From: Serratia fonticola
GTDB lineage: Bacteria > Pseudomonadota > Gammaproteobacteria > Enterobacterales > Enterobacteriaceae
DNA length: 64,000 bases
Assembly (NCBI RefSeq): GCF_006715025.1
Contig: NZ_VFMK01000001.1
Location: 248,001 to 312,000, forward strand
Reading direction: 5' to 3'
A program made the translations under genes and the position numbers. The notes under the pieces were generated by a model that had not been told where the DNA came from, ran no database searches, and saw only the letters and a program-made list of their open reading frames with translations. Positions 16,971 to 26,703 of this stretch are shown one piece after another. Positions within the stretch are counted from its first letter, which is position 1; every line of letters begins with the position of its first letter.

Positions 16971-18358
16971 GCGCTCAGCGCCTCAACCAGAGCGCCCTCC
17001 TGTTCCAGGCAACGCAGATCGAGCCACAGCTTGCCATCGTTGATACGGCCAATCACCGGTTGCGGCAAGCTACGCCACCGTTGCGCCAGGCCTTCCAGGG
17101 TAGCGCCACGGCCATCAAGCGGGGCAAACGTCAGCGCATAGCTTGGCAGGCGATCGACCGGCAGTGAGCCACTGCCAATCTGCGACCAGCATGGTTCGCT
17201 ACGCAGCTCGAAACGATCGGCAAACCGTGGGGCCAACTGACGCTGCAAACGTTCAGCACTGGCTTCCATCGCCTGCTGAGGACGGGTAAGCAAACGCAAC
17301 GTTGGCAGATGTTCAGCCAGTAATTCCGGCTGCTGATACAGGCGCAGCGTGGCTTCCAACGCCGCCAGCGTGATTTTGCCAACGCGTAGGGCACGCTTGA
17401 GCGGATGTTGTTGTAATCGGGCAATCAGATCCTTTTTACCAACGATAATCCCGGCCTGCGGGCCTCCCAGCAGTTTATCCCCGGAGAACGTCACCAAATC
17501 GACACCCGCCGCGATTAAGCGTTGCGGCATCGGCTCAGCAGGCAGGCCGTATTGCACCATGTCAATCAGCGAGCCACTGCCCAGATCGGTTGCCACCGGA
17601 ATAGCGTGTTCGCGGCCCAGCACGGCCAGTTCGCGCTCATCGACCGCGGCGGTAAACCCTTGAATACTGTAATTACTGGTATGTACCTTCATCAACAGGC
17701 CGGTCTGCTCGTTGATAGCGGCATGATAATCTTTCAGATGTGTGCGGTTGGTAGTGCCGACTTCCACCAGTTGGCAGCCCGCCTGGCGCATCACGTCGGG
17801 GATGCGGAATGCACCACCAATTTCTACCAGTTCGCCGCGCGACACCACCACCTGCTGGCCCGGCGCTATCGCCGCCAGCATCAACAGCACCGCCGCCGCG
17901 TTATTGTTGACGATGCAGGCATCTTCCGCCCCGGTAAGCTGGCACAACAGATCCGCTATTGCCCGATCGCGATGCCCCCGGCCAGCCCCATCCAGATCGT
18001 ATTCCAGCGTCACGGCAGCCCCCATCGACCTCACCACCGCATCAATCGCCGGTTGGGCTAACAGGGCGCGCCCCAGATTGGTATGCAGCACGGTGCCGCT
18101 GAGATTAAACACCGACTGCAATGCCGGGCGTTGCTGTTGGTTCAGGCGGGCATACAACGCCTGCGGCCAATCCTGACACCAGGCAGGCAGTTGTTGCTGC
18201 GTCTTGATGGCTTCGCGCGCTTGCGCCTGCATCTGGCGCAACAGCTCACCGATCAGCGTCTGGCCGTGTTTGGCGACGGCGGGTTCAACGGCAGGATCGC
18301 GCAGCAGGCGGTCAATGGCAGGTAACTGGCTATAAAGTTGCTGGGATTCAGTGCTCAT
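16967..18358 (-). CDS. selA: L-seryl-tRNA(Sec) selenium transferase
   Basis: PLP-dependent enzyme converting Ser-tRNA(Sec) to Sec-tRNA(Sec) with selenophosphate. 463 residues, as in E. coli. The PLP lysine lies in VTFSGDKLLGGPQAGIIVG; other family blocks are VFNLSGTVLHTNLGRALL, CIVNNNAAAVLLML and VEVGTTNRTHLKDY. selC (tRNA-Sec) and selD are not in the window. First gene of selAB, with yibF upstream on the same strand (gap 145 bp), as in E. coli. Confidence 0.97.
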   Translation of the reverse strand: MSTESQQLYSQLPAIDRLLRDPAVEPAVAKHGQTLIGELLRQMQAQAREAIKTQQQLPAWCQDWPQALYARLNQQQRPALQSVFNLSGTVLHTNLGRALLAQPAIDAVVRSMGAAVTLEYDLDGAGRGHRDRAIADLLCQLTGAEDACIVNNNAAAVLLMLAAIAPGQQVVVSRGELVEIGGAFRIPDVMRQAGCQLVEVGTTNRTHLKDYHAAINEQTGLLMKVHTSNYSIQGFTAAVDERELAVLGREHAIPVATDLGSGSLIDMVQYGLPAEPMPQRLIAAGVDLVTFSGDKLLGGPQAGIIVGKKDLIARLQQHPLKRALRVGKITLAALEATLRLYQQPELLAEHLPTLRLLTRPQQAMEASAERLQRQLAPRFADRFELRSEPCWSQIGSGSLPVDRLPSYALTFAPLDGRGATLEGLAQRWRSLPQPVIGRINDGKLWLDLRCLEQEGALVEALSA

Positions 18359-18503
18359 GCTCGCTCGGTTTTTAGTGTCCGGTTATACACGTTATCCATC
18401 AAGCAGCCTCTTTACTGGCTGCGATCGATGACAGGGCCCGCTGCAAGCAGCGTGCTCATCAGGTGGCTGCCCACGTCTATTCAGGCTGCGGAAACGGGCA
18501 ACC

Positions 18504-19109
18504 TCAAGGCGGCATTGTACGGGCAAAGCTTTCTCGGGCGAACAATCGTTCCGCCAATTTGACCAGTTCAGGATGTTCAACGCACCAATTGGGAATAATA
18601 CGCCGTAAATTCAGGTAACCCAACGCACAGCCAGTGGCAATATCTGCCAGTGTCAGCCGTTCGGCGTTAAGTAAGGTTTTTTCCTGTGCCAGCCGTTCTA
18701 ACGCATCCAGCCCCTGTTGCACCTTTTTGCGCTGGCGGAGTATCCAGCTCTCATCCTGCTTTTCCGCCGGACGCTTGCTTTCACGGAACAGCGTAGCGGC
18801 AGCTTCCGTCACGCCATCCGCCAGCGTTTCAACCTGGCGAATGGCCAAAGCGGCGCGGCGGTCAGCGGGCAGAAACGCCGGGGAGACGGCCAACAGCTCC
18901 AGATATTCGGCAATCACCCGCGAGTCATAAAACACCTCACCGTCATCGGTAACCAGCACCGGGACTTTACCCAGTGGGTTACACTCCGCCACCCGGCTAT
19001 CCGGTTCGTAGAGCGGGTCGTTCACAAACTCAAAGACGATCCCCTTCTCTAATAGCATGACCGAAATCTTGCGTACAAAAGGGCTGCTGTAAGTACCAAT
19101 AAGCTTCAT
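18504..19109 (-). CDS. yibF: Glutathione S-transferase-like protein YibF
   Basis: 201 residues with an N-terminal thioredoxin-like GST domain (MKLIGTYSSPFVRKISVMLLEKGIVFEFV; GKVPVLVTDDGEVFYDSRVIAEYLE) and an all-helical C-terminal domain (ERLTLADIATGCALGYLNLR). Matches E. coli YibF, whose structure is GST-like but whose substrate is not established. Located beside selA as in E. coli. Confidence 0.9.
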   Translation of the reverse strand: MKLIGTYSSPFVRKISVMLLEKGIVFEFVNDPLYEPDSRVAECNPLGKVPVLVTDDGEVFYDSRVIAEYLELLAVSPAFLPADRRAALAIRQVETLADGVTEAAATLFRESKRPAEKQDESWILRQRKKVQQGLDALERLAQEKTLLNAERLTLADIATGCALGYLNLRRIIPNWCVEHPELVKLAERLFARESFARTMPP

Positions 19110-19182
19110 CGAACGTCCCCCTTTATCAGTCCAAAGCCCCTTTCCTTGAGGGGAAGTGGGCGTTACGTATTACGACGCGATA

Positions 19183-19842
19183 TTATTTTATCTGCATGGT
19201 ATCAATAATCCGCTGCACCAGCGCTTGATGCACCTCCGGTGTTTTCGCCGGGGATAGCATCTGCAATGTCACCACCCGCTTATTGAACACCGTCAACATA
19301 ATGGTGGAAATCACTTTCTGCCCATTCACGCTCTGTTCGGTATCCAGCCGATGGAATTTCTGCTTACCTATAGTGAAATTCTCTTCTTTGGTTTTCTTGA
19401 TGTTCTGATAGCGGTCAGACAGCTCGGTAATAATGCTTTGTGTCAGCTCTTTCAGCATCGCATCGCTGGTATTGAGCTTCATGCCTTCGGGTGGGATCAC
19501 TTCTGAAGAGACGGTGCGCTGGCGCGACTTACCGTCAAGAAACAGCTGAATCGTCGATTTTTTGTCGTTAATGATACCGCTCAGCCTGGTTTGATCGCTG
19601 AAACCCGGTGGCAGTTCGAAGGTAATCTGGCCTTTCTGCAGTGAAACGTTCAAACCAGGTGGAGGAACCGGTTTGGCTTCTTCGGCAGGCGGCGGTGGGG
19701 CTGGCGTGACAGGTTGCGTGACGATGGGTTTGGGTGCGGGTTTCGGCACTTCCGGCTTTTTGGTGTCTTGATTATCACAGGCGACCAGCCCGGCAAGCAA
19801 AACGGCCAACGCCGTACATTTGGCAATGGTCTTCAACATCAT
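19183..19842 (-). CDS. DcrB-like lipoprotein with proline-rich linker
   Basis: 219-residue predicted lipoprotein. The signal sequence ends in a lipobox (LLAGLVAC, Cys22) followed by Asp, which in E. coli-type sorting favours inner-membrane retention. Residues about 29-62 are a proline/lysine-rich linker, then a domain resembling DcrB (LNVSLQKGQITFELPPGFSD...; VFNKRVVTLQMLSP...IIDTMQIK). Function unknown; DcrB of E. coli is linked to phage adsorption and envelope lipoprotein maturation. Two adjacent ATGs: the second (19839) has better spacing from AGGAGG. Next to the fdo operon but separated from it by a REP element. Confidence 0.75.
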   Translation of the reverse strand: MMLKTIAKCTALAVLLAGLVACDNQDTKKPEVPKPAPKPIVTQPVTPAPPPPAEEAKPVPPPGLNVSLQKGQITFELPPGFSDQTRLSGIINDKKSTIQLFLDGKSRQRTVSSEVIPPEGMKLNTSDAMLKELTQSIITELSDRYQNIKKTKEENFTIGKQKFHRLDTEQSVNGQKVISTIMLTVFNKRVVTLQMLSPAKTPEVHQALVQRIIDTMQIK

Positions 19843-19921
19843 CCCCTCCTTTCGTATTACGCGTCATGGCGTAACCGTAGCAACTCGTTCTTCTGTTTGC
19901 CAGATGAGAAGCTTGATATTA

Positions 19922-19977
19922 GCACCCCTCTCTCCAAAGGGAGAGAGGGAAACCGAACGCTATTGACGGGAGAGGGG
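19922..19977. repeat. REP-like palindrome after fdhE
   Basis: ACCCCTCTCTCCAAAGGGAG... then GGGAGAGGGG directly abutting the fdhE stop codon. Same CCCTCTCC/GGAGAGGG theme as the elements at 30476-30513 and 30666-30703. Its stem could end transcription of the fdo operon or protect its 3' end. Confidence 0.6.
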
Positions 19978-20907
19978 TTATTCCCCTGGGAACAGGAACG
20001 GGTTGATACTGCTGCGGGCAAAGCCTTCGTCTTCCATTTTGGCATCGAGGATTAGCGAAGCCAGATCGTCGGCCACCGCTTCAACCTGCGGGTCCTTTTC
20101 CTGATAGAGGATCTTCAGGTAGGTGCCACAGTCGCCACAGCTTTCCGCTTTCACCGCAGCCTGCTCACTTTCCAATGACCAGTAGTTGAGATCGCGGGTT
20201 TGCTCGCAGTTACTGCATTTTACCCGCACCACATGCCATTCACTCTCGCACAGATTGCAATGCAGATATCGCAGGCCATTTACGGTACCAATGTGCACCA
20301 CGCTGGAAACAGGCATGCTGCCGCAGACCGGGCAGAACTGGCGGTGTTCGCCGTATTCGGCACGCGCCTTACCCGGGATCTGGCTGGCCATCTGCGCCCA
20401 GTACAGCGACAGAGCGGCCCAGAGGAACGGCGCTTTATCGCTGCCCACTTTGGCAAACTCGCCGCTCAGCAGGGCACGCGCCATCAGCTCCAACTCATGG
20501 GCCGAGGATTTCTCCAGGTTCTCCAACACTGCCAGCACGTGCTCCGGTGCCTGTGGACGCAGTTCCGCAATTAACGATACCAGCAGCTTGTGCCAATGTT
20601 CGCTGCGCGGATAGACGTTCACATCCAGCGGAGGTTTGCCGCTGGCTGCGCTCTGGACCAGCGTTTCACTGAGATCCAGTTCCAACGGATTATCGTGGCA
20701 CGCATTGTGTTGGGCCTGCGCAATACTGGCCGCAAAGTTGAGGTAATCGCCCAGCGGATGATCTGTCGCCAGTTGGCGCAGACGTTCAGCTCGGCGGGTA
20801 TAAAGGCTTTTTAAGTTGGCGAAAAGTAACGGCGGAATGGTTTCCGCCGTTGTGGACTTCTCGCGCTGTGCCCCTAACTGCTCTTTAGGAACGATGCGGA
20901 TACTCAT
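19978..20907 (-). CDS. fdhE: Formate dehydrogenase maturation protein FdhE
   Basis: Cytoplasmic, rubredoxin-like protein needed to produce active respiratory formate dehydrogenases; 309 residues as in E. coli. Four CxxC pairs that bind iron are visible: CPVCGSMP, CNLCESEW, CSNC and CGDC. The N terminus is MSIRIVPKEQLG. Its ATG overlaps the fdoI stop, so it is the last gene of fdoGHI-fdhE and translationally coupled. Confidence 0.96.
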   Translation of the reverse strand: MSIRIVPKEQLGAQREKSTTAETIPPLLFANLKSLYTRRAERLRQLATDHPLGDYLNFAASIAQAQHNACHDNPLELDLSETLVQSAASGKPPLDVNVYPRSEHWHKLLVSLIAELRPQAPEHVLAVLENLEKSSAHELELMARALLSGEFAKVGSDKAPFLWAALSLYWAQMASQIPGKARAEYGEHRQFCPVCGSMPVSSVVHIGTVNGLRYLHCNLCESEWHVVRVKCSNCEQTRDLNYWSLESEQAAVKAESCGDCGTYLKILYQEKDPQVEAVADDLASLILDAKMEDEGFARSSINPFLFPGE

Positions 20908-21542
20908 CAGGGTTTGTCTTCCTGTTGTTTCTCGCGGACCTCACGGTACCAGCGCGGATGATGCTTTTTGGCCCAGGCAGCCGGCACCCAACCTTCCACC
21001 ATCGCGGTAATGGTGCCTTTTACCCACAGAGCGGCATAAATGTGCACCATAATCACAATGATCAACCCCACTGCAGCCAGCGAATGCACCAACAGCGCAA
21101 TGCGGATCAACGGGATAGGGAAAGACGGAGCGAAGTACGGCCGCCAGATAACGACACCACTGGCCAGTAACAGCACCAGACTGATAATCGCCGCCCAGAA
21201 TACGCATTTCTGACCGAAATTATAGCGCCCGGTATCACCCACTTCCTCATTCATAGTGATTTTGTGGATGTTTTTCGCCCAGACGATATCTTCCCGGTTG
21301 ATCAGGTTATGCTTCCAGTAGCGCAGGAACATCAGCAGGAACGCCACGAACATGATCACCCCGGTGAAAGGGTGAAGAATGCGTGCCAACTGCGGCGTGC
21401 CGAAGATATTCATCAACCAGTTAAAGGAGGGGAAAAGGAACCCCAGCCCGCTGATGGCGGCAAAAATAAAGCAGAACGCCACAATCCAGTGGTTAATCCG
21501 CTCCGGCGCACTGTAGCGCTGAATTGGCTTTTCCTTCCTCAT
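20907..21542 (-). CDS. fdoI: Formate dehydrogenase-O, cytochrome b556 subunit
   Basis: Membrane gamma subunit (211 residues), anchoring the periplasmic FdoGH dimer and passing electrons to quinone. Four hydrophobic helices with haem-ligand histidines (RINHWIVAFCFIFAAISG; HPFTGVIMFVAFLLM; VHSLAAVGLIIVIMVHIYAALWVKG). Starts 4 bases inside the end of fdoH. Confidence 0.96.
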   Translation of the reverse strand: MRKEKPIQRYSAPERINHWIVAFCFIFAAISGLGFLFPSFNWLMNIFGTPQLARILHPFTGVIMFVAFLLMFLRYWKHNLINREDIVWAKNIHKITMNEEVGDTGRYNFGQKCVFWAAIISLVLLLASGVVIWRPYFAPSFPIPLIRIALLVHSLAAVGLIIVIMVHIYAALWVKGTITAMVEGWVPAAWAKKHHPRWYREVREKQQEDKP

Positions 21543-22438
21543 TTGCGCGTCTCCTCATCATGCAAGTCGTCCTTCTCTTCCTCTTCAACGCGGTTTGGCC
21601 CCACGCCGACATAGTGGAAGATACTGGCCGCGAAGGTGGCCGCAAAGCCGATGGCGGCCAGCGGTTTCCAAACGCCTTTCCAGAAGGTGACCGCCGGGCT
21701 GATGGTCGGATTCTCCGGCAGACCGTGGTACAACTGCGGTTTGTCGGCGTGATGCAACACATACATCACATGAGTACCGCCCACACCCTCCGGATCGTAC
21801 AGACCGGCATTCTGGAAACCACGGGTTTGCAATTCACCGACACGTTCCGCCGCGATGTTTTTCATCGCCTCTTTGGTGCCGAAGTGGATTGCCCCGGTCG
21901 GACAGGTTTTCACACAGGCCGGTTCCTGACCAACGCCAACGCGGTCGACACAGAGGGTGCACTTGTACACCCGGTTGTCTTCCTTGTTCATGCGCGGCAC
22001 GTTGAATGGGCAGCCTGCGATACAGTAGCCACAGCCGATACAGTGCTCAGACTGGAAGTCGACGATGCCGTTGGCGTACTGGATGATCGCCCCTTCCGAC
22101 GGACAGGCCTTCAGGCAGCCCGGATCGGCACAGTGCATGCAGCCATCCTTGCGGATCAGCCACTCCAGCTTGCCGTTCTCCTCCACTTCCGAGAAGCGCA
22201 TTACCGTCCACGACTTGGCGGTCAGATCGGCGGGGTTATCGTAAACCCCGACGTTGTGCCCCACTTCATCGCGGATATCGTTCCATTCGGAACAGGCTAC
22301 CTGGCAGGCTTTACAGCCGATACAGGTCGTGACATCAATCAGCTTGGCCACTTCTTCCTGGTGATCACGCGCACGCGGAGCCGGTGTGAAGCCGTTGGTC
22401 GCGGATTTACGAATGATGTCTTGAGATTGCATTGCCAT
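21539..22438 (-). CDS. fdoH: Formate dehydrogenase-O, iron-sulfur subunit
   Basis: Beta subunit (299 residues) wiring electrons from FdoG to FdoI through four [4Fe-4S] clusters. The cysteine motifs are CIGCKACQVACSEW, CMHCADPGCLKACPSEG, CIGCGYCIAGCPFNVP and CTLCVDRVGVGQEPACVKTCP. A C-terminal membrane helix (FAATFAASIFHYVGVGP) anchors it on the periplasmic side. Twelve bases after fdoG. Confidence 0.97.
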   Translation of the reverse strand: MAMQSQDIIRKSATNGFTPAPRARDHQEEVAKLIDVTTCIGCKACQVACSEWNDIRDEVGHNVGVYDNPADLTAKSWTVMRFSEVEENGKLEWLIRKDGCMHCADPGCLKACPSEGAIIQYANGIVDFQSEHCIGCGYCIAGCPFNVPRMNKEDNRVYKCTLCVDRVGVGQEPACVKTCPTGAIHFGTKEAMKNIAAERVGELQTRGFQNAGLYDPEGVGGTHVMYVLHHADKPQLYHGLPENPTISPAVTFWKGVWKPLAAIGFAATFAASIFHYVGVGPNRVEEEEKDDLHDEETRK

Positions 22439-22450
22439 AATTCGTCTCCG

Positions 22451-25400
22451 TTACACCTTTTCGACGTTAACCAGGAACGCCTTGAACTCCGGCGTTTGCG
22501 TGTTGGCGTCGCCAACGAACGGCGTCAGCGTGTTGGCGATAAAGCCTTTCTTCGCCACCCCTTCGTAACCCCAGTGGATCGGGATACCGATGGTGTCCAC
22601 TTCCTGACCGTTCACCTGCAACGTGCGAATACGTTTGGTCACCACCGCCTTGGCTTTGATAAAGCCACGGTTGGAGCTGACTTTTACCGTATCGCCCTGT
22701 TTGATGCCTTTTTTCTCCGCCAGCTTCTCGCCAATTTCCACAAACTGTTCCGGCTGAGCGATCGCATTGAGCAATGCATGCTTGGTCCAGTAGTGGAAAT
22801 GCTCGGTCAGGCGGTAGGTGGTGCCGACATACGGGAACTTGTCGGATTTACCCATCGCGGCCAGATCGTCTTTGAACACACGTGCAGCCGGGTTAGACAC
22901 CACGTTCGGATGCAACGGGTTGGTGCCAAGCGGTGTTTCAAACGGCTCGTAATGTTCAGGGAACGGCCCTTCTGCCATTTTATCGATGGCGAACAGGCGG
23001 CCCATACCTTCCGGTTGCATAATGAACGGCCCAACGTCGCTGCCCGGTGCGGCGGCACTGTAGTCCGGGATATCCACCCCGCCCCACTTGGTACCATCCC
23101 ACTCCAGCAACTGGCGTTTGGCATCCCACGGTTTACCCGCTGGATCGGCAGAAGCACGGTTATACAGAATGCGGCGGTTGAGCGGCCATGCCCAAGCCCA
23201 GTCCAGCGTATTACCCAGGCCAGAAGGATCGGCATTGTCGCGGCGTGCCATCTGGTTGCCCGCAGGCGTCCAACTACCGGCAAAGATCCAACAGCCACTC
23301 GCCGTGGTGCCGTCATCACGCAGGTGTGCAAAGGTGCTGAGCAATTCGCCCTTCTTCACCAATACTTTGCCGTCTGGATCGAGAATATCGGCCAACGCGC
23401 GGCCGTTGTTCTCCATCGCCACTTCTTCCGGCGCCGGGTTTTCTGGCGTCAGGTAATCCCAGGTCATGTTCAGTAGCTGTTCTGGCACGGCACCGCCGTC
23501 ACGGCTGTACATCTCGCGCAGGCGCATCAGCACCCCCGCCAGGATTTCACCGTCGTTCAGTGCTTCCCCTGGGGCATCCGCGCCTTTCCAGTGCCATTGC
23601 AGCCAGCGGCCAGAGTTGACGATCGAGCCGTTCTCTTCGGCAAAGCAGGTGGACGGCAGGCGGAACACTTCGGTCTGAATCTCCGCCGGATTGACTTCGT
23701 TGAACTCACCGTGGTTCTGCCAGAAGTTGGAGGTTTCGGTGTTCAGCGGATCGATAGTCACCAGGAACTTCAGTTTGGCCAGCGAGGCCACCACCTTGTT
23801 CTTGTTCGGGAACGACGCCACCGGGTTAAAGCCCTGGCAGATATAACCGTTCACTTTGCCTTGTGACATCATCTCGAAGTACTGCAGGACGTCGTAACCT
23901 TTGTCCCACTTCGGCAACCAGTCAAAGCCCCAGCTGTTGTCTTTCTGCGCTTTATCACCGTAGAAACTCTTCATCATGCTGACGAAGAATTTCGGGTAGT
24001 TGCTCCAGTAGTTAACCTGCCCTGGCAACAACGCCTTCGGCGTGTTGGCTTTCAGGTAGCTGTCCAAGTCCGGCTGTTTCTCGGAAGGCAGCGTCAGGTA
24101 TCCTGGCAGGCTTTGTGACAGCAGCCCCAGATCGGTCAGCCCCTGGATATTGGAGTGACCGCGCAAGGCGTTCACACCGCCACCCGCCATGCCCATGTTA
24201 CCGAGCAGCAGCTGGATCATCGCCATGGTACGGATGTTCTGTGCCCCCACCGAGTGCTGTGTCCAGCCCAGGGCGTACAGGAACGAGGCCGTCTTGTCGT
24301 GAGCACTGGTCTCGGCGATATATTCACACACCTTCAGGAAGTCTTCGGTTGGCGTACCGCAAATATTGGTCACCACTTCTGGCGTGTAACGGCTGACATG
24401 CGCTTTCAGCATGTTCCACACGCAACGCGGGTCCGTGAGCGTGAGATCGCGCTTGGCAAAACCGTTCTCGTCGAGCTGGTAGTTCCAGGTGGTTTTATCG
24501 TACTTGCGATTTTCCGCGTCATAGCCACTGAACAAGCCATCATCAAAGGCGAAATCTTCCCGCACCAGCAGGCTGGCGTTGGTATAAGCGTTAACGTATT
24601 CGCGGTTGATCTTGTTGTTGGTGATCAGGTACAGCAAAACGCCCGACAGGAAAGCAATGTCGGTACCGGAACGAATTGGCGTATAGAAATCCGCCACAGA
24701 TGCGGTACGGGTAAAGCGCGGATCGATGACGATCAGCTTGGCTTTATTATGAATTTTGGCTTCCATCGCCCAGCGGAATCCCACTGGATGCGCTTCTGCC
24801 GCATTCCCACCCATGACGATAATTAAGTCGGCGTTCTTGATATCAACCCAGTGGTTGGTCATCGCACCGCGACCAAATGTTGGAGCAAGACTTGCTACCG
24901 TTGGTCCGTGTCAGACACGCGCCTGGTTGTCTACGGCAAGCATGCCGAGAGCGCGACTAAATTTTTGTGTCAGGTAGCCGGTTTCGTTGCTGGAGGCTGA
25001 AGCGCACAGCATACCGGTAGTCAACCAACGGTTGACGGTGACGCCCTGTTCGTTGGTTTTGACAAAGTTGGCATCACGGTCTTCTTTCATCAGCTTGGCG
25101 ATGCGGGTAAACGCGTCATCCCAACTGATCCGCTGCCATTTATCCGAACCCGGCGCACGATATTCTGGATATTTGAGCCGGCTTTCACTGTGGATGAAAT
25201 CCACCAGACCCGCCCCTTTCGGGCAAAGGGCACCGCGGTTTACCGGATGGTCCGGATCCCCCTCGATATGGAAGATGCTCTCTTTGGCGTTTTTAGCGCC
25301 ATCACCAAGGCTGTACATCAACAGCCCACAGCCGACGGAACAATAAGTACAGGTATTACGGGTTTCACGGGCGCGCAGCAGTTTATACTGCCGGGTTTCC

Positions 25401-25498
25401 GCTAACGCCACCGCCGGATTAAAGCCCAGCGCAGCGACCGTCGTCCCTGCCATACCGCCAGCACAGATCTTAAAGAACTGCCTTCTGCTGACCTGCAT
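22451..25498 (-). CDS. fdoG: Formate dehydrogenase-O, selenocysteine catalytic subunit
   Basis: Periplasmic molybdenum enzyme oxidising formate. It must be read as one 1015-residue protein across an in-frame UGA (24913-24911) decoded as selenocysteine at residue 196; E. coli FdoG has Sec196 in 1016. Sequence around it is NQARV-Sec-HGPTVASLAPTFG. The N terminus has a Tat signal (SRRQFFK, residues 4-10) and a [4Fe-4S] motif Cys50, 53, 57 and 92. Molybdopterin-domain blocks continue to the end (SNRGFIKAKAVVTKR). A SECIS hairpin follows the UGA. First gene of fdoGHI-fdhE, divergent from fdhD. Automatic annotation may split it in two. Confidence 0.97.
24882..24899 (-). promoter_or_regulatory. Bacterial SECIS apical hairpin in fdoG mRNA
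   Basis: On the minus strand, counting the U of UGA as 1, bases 15-32 read GGUAGCAAGUCUUGCUCC. GG/CC and AGCA/UGCU pair, U17 is bulged, and the loop contains G23 and U24. These are the features known to be needed for SelB binding to the E. coli fdhF SECIS. Position right after the UGA is as required. Confidence 0.85.
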
Positions 25499-25668
25499 GG
25501 GAGTCTCCTTTCACTCTGGTTGTCACATTGTTTCAAATGACGCTTTCCCCCTGAAAGCGGGAAGCGCTAAAATCACTCATTCTTATGTTGGTTTGGCCCA
25601 GAAGGCCCTAACGACGCTGCGATAATACCATAGCGCAGGTGTGGTTGTTACAAACAGGTGCCAGTTAA

Positions 25669-26496
25669 GTGAACAAATTAGACCAAGAGCAACCTATAAA
25701 TGAGAGCGAGCTCACAGGCTTGATCCAGGCCCCGGTTTATCAACGCGGGCAACTGACCACCACGCAGCAAGACTGGCTGGCGCAAGAGGTTCCGGTCGCG
25801 CTGGTTTATAACGGCATTTCTCATGTGGTGATGATGTGCACCCCCAAGGATCTGGAGGCTTTCGCCCTGGGTTTCTCCTTGTCGGAAGGTATTATCGACT
25901 CCCCGCGCGATATCTACAGTATAGATATTAATCCGACCTGCAACGGCCTGGAGGTGCAAATTGAGCTGTCCAGTCGCCGTTTTGCCGGTTTGAAAGCGCG
26001 TCGGCGCGCCATGGCTGGCCGCACCGGTTGCGGCGTTTGTGGCATTGAGCAGTTGGCAGATATCTTCCGCCCGGTCACGCCACTGCCCTTCACCCAGACC
26101 TTCTCACTGGCCAATCTCGATCGTGCCCTGGTCCAACTGCGCCAGGTACAAAACGTCGGCCAGCTCACGGGCTGTACTCACGCGGCAAGCTGGATCTCTC
26201 CGCAAGGGGAACTGCAGGGCGGGTGCGAAGACGTGGGCCGCCATGTGGCGCTGGACAAGATGCTTGGCATGCGCGCCCAACAGGGCTGGCAGCAAGGTGC
26301 CATTCTGGTTTCCAGCCGGGCCAGCTACGAGATGGTGCAAAAATCCGCCATGTGCGGCGCAGAGATTTTATTTGTGGTCTCTGCGGCCACCTCGCTGGCG
26401 GTGGAAATTGCCGAACGCAGCAACCTGACGCTGGTTGGCTTCAGCAAGCCCGGCCGGGCAACGGTGTTTACCCATCCACAGCGTCTGACCGATTAA
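25669..26496 (+). CDS. fdhD: Formate dehydrogenase accessory sulfurtransferase FdhD
   Basis: Transfers sulfur from IscS to the molybdenum cofactor of formate dehydrogenases. 275 residues. The functional CGVCG motif is in AGRTGCGVCGIEQL; EEVPVALVYNGISHVVMM-type sequence, FALGFSLSEGII, GQLTGCTHAASW and EDVGRHVALDK match E. coli. The start is GTG at 25669 (MNKLDQEQ) with no better ATG. Divergent from fdoG, as in E. coli, with a 170-bp gap. Confidence 0.95.
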   Translation: MNKLDQEQPINESELTGLIQAPVYQRGQLTTTQQDWLAQEVPVALVYNGISHVVMMCTPKDLEAFALGFSLSEGIIDSPRDIYSIDINPTCNGLEVQIELSSRRFAGLKARRRAMAGRTGCGVCGIEQLADIFRPVTPLPFTQTFSLANLDRALVQLRQVQNVGQLTGCTHAASWISPQGELQGGCEDVGRHVALDKMLGMRAQQGWQQGAILVSSRASYEMVQKSAMCGAEILFVVSAATSLAVEIAERSNLTLVGFSKPGRATVFTHPQRLTD

Positions 26497-26524
26497 GGTA
26501 TAGCCCCACAATGAACAAGGCATT

Positions 26525-26560
26525 GATAATCATTTTCAATATCATTTAATTAATTATAAT
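26525..26560 (+). promoter_or_regulatory. sodA promoter with Fur box
   Basis: GATAATCATTTTCAATATCA (26525-26544) resembles a Fur box, and TATAAT (26555-26560) is a perfect -10. The same arrangement (TCATTTTCAATATCATTTAA...TATAATG) occurs at E. coli sodA as I recall it. Expected: iron-dependent repression by Fur and superoxide induction; no SoxS site was assigned. Confidence 0.8.
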
Positions 26561-26590
26561 GCATCATGCTGTTTACGCGGTGCTCACTTC

Positions 26591-26670
26591 TACCCAATAG
26601 ATTTCAAGTTGCAGCCAAGCAGCAAGCGCGTGAAGCCAACAACGCAGCGATTTGAAAGATGACGGGTATA
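26591..26670. repeat. Short ERIC-like palindrome in the sodA leader
   Basis: Begins TACCCAATAGATTTCAAGTT and ends TTGAAAGATGACGGGTATA. The two ends are imperfect inverted copies sharing the ERIC termini, with a reduced core. It lies between the sodA -10 (26560) and start codon (26704), so it would be part of the 5' untranslated RNA. Confidence 0.7.
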
Positions 26671-26703
26671 TTGTGCCGCCCAATCCCACTGGAGATGATG
26701 ATT

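Noticed and set aside
21524..23476. A 650-codon open frame antisense to fdoH and fdoG
   Set aside because: It mirrors codon bias of the genuine fdo genes on the other strand, has no ribosome site and no recognisable domain.
24911..25498. A separate 195-codon gene encoding a truncated formate dehydrogenase N terminus
   Set aside because: The stop is the selenocysteine UGA of fdoG, the downstream frame continues with the expected residues, and a SECIS hairpin follows, so it is one gene.
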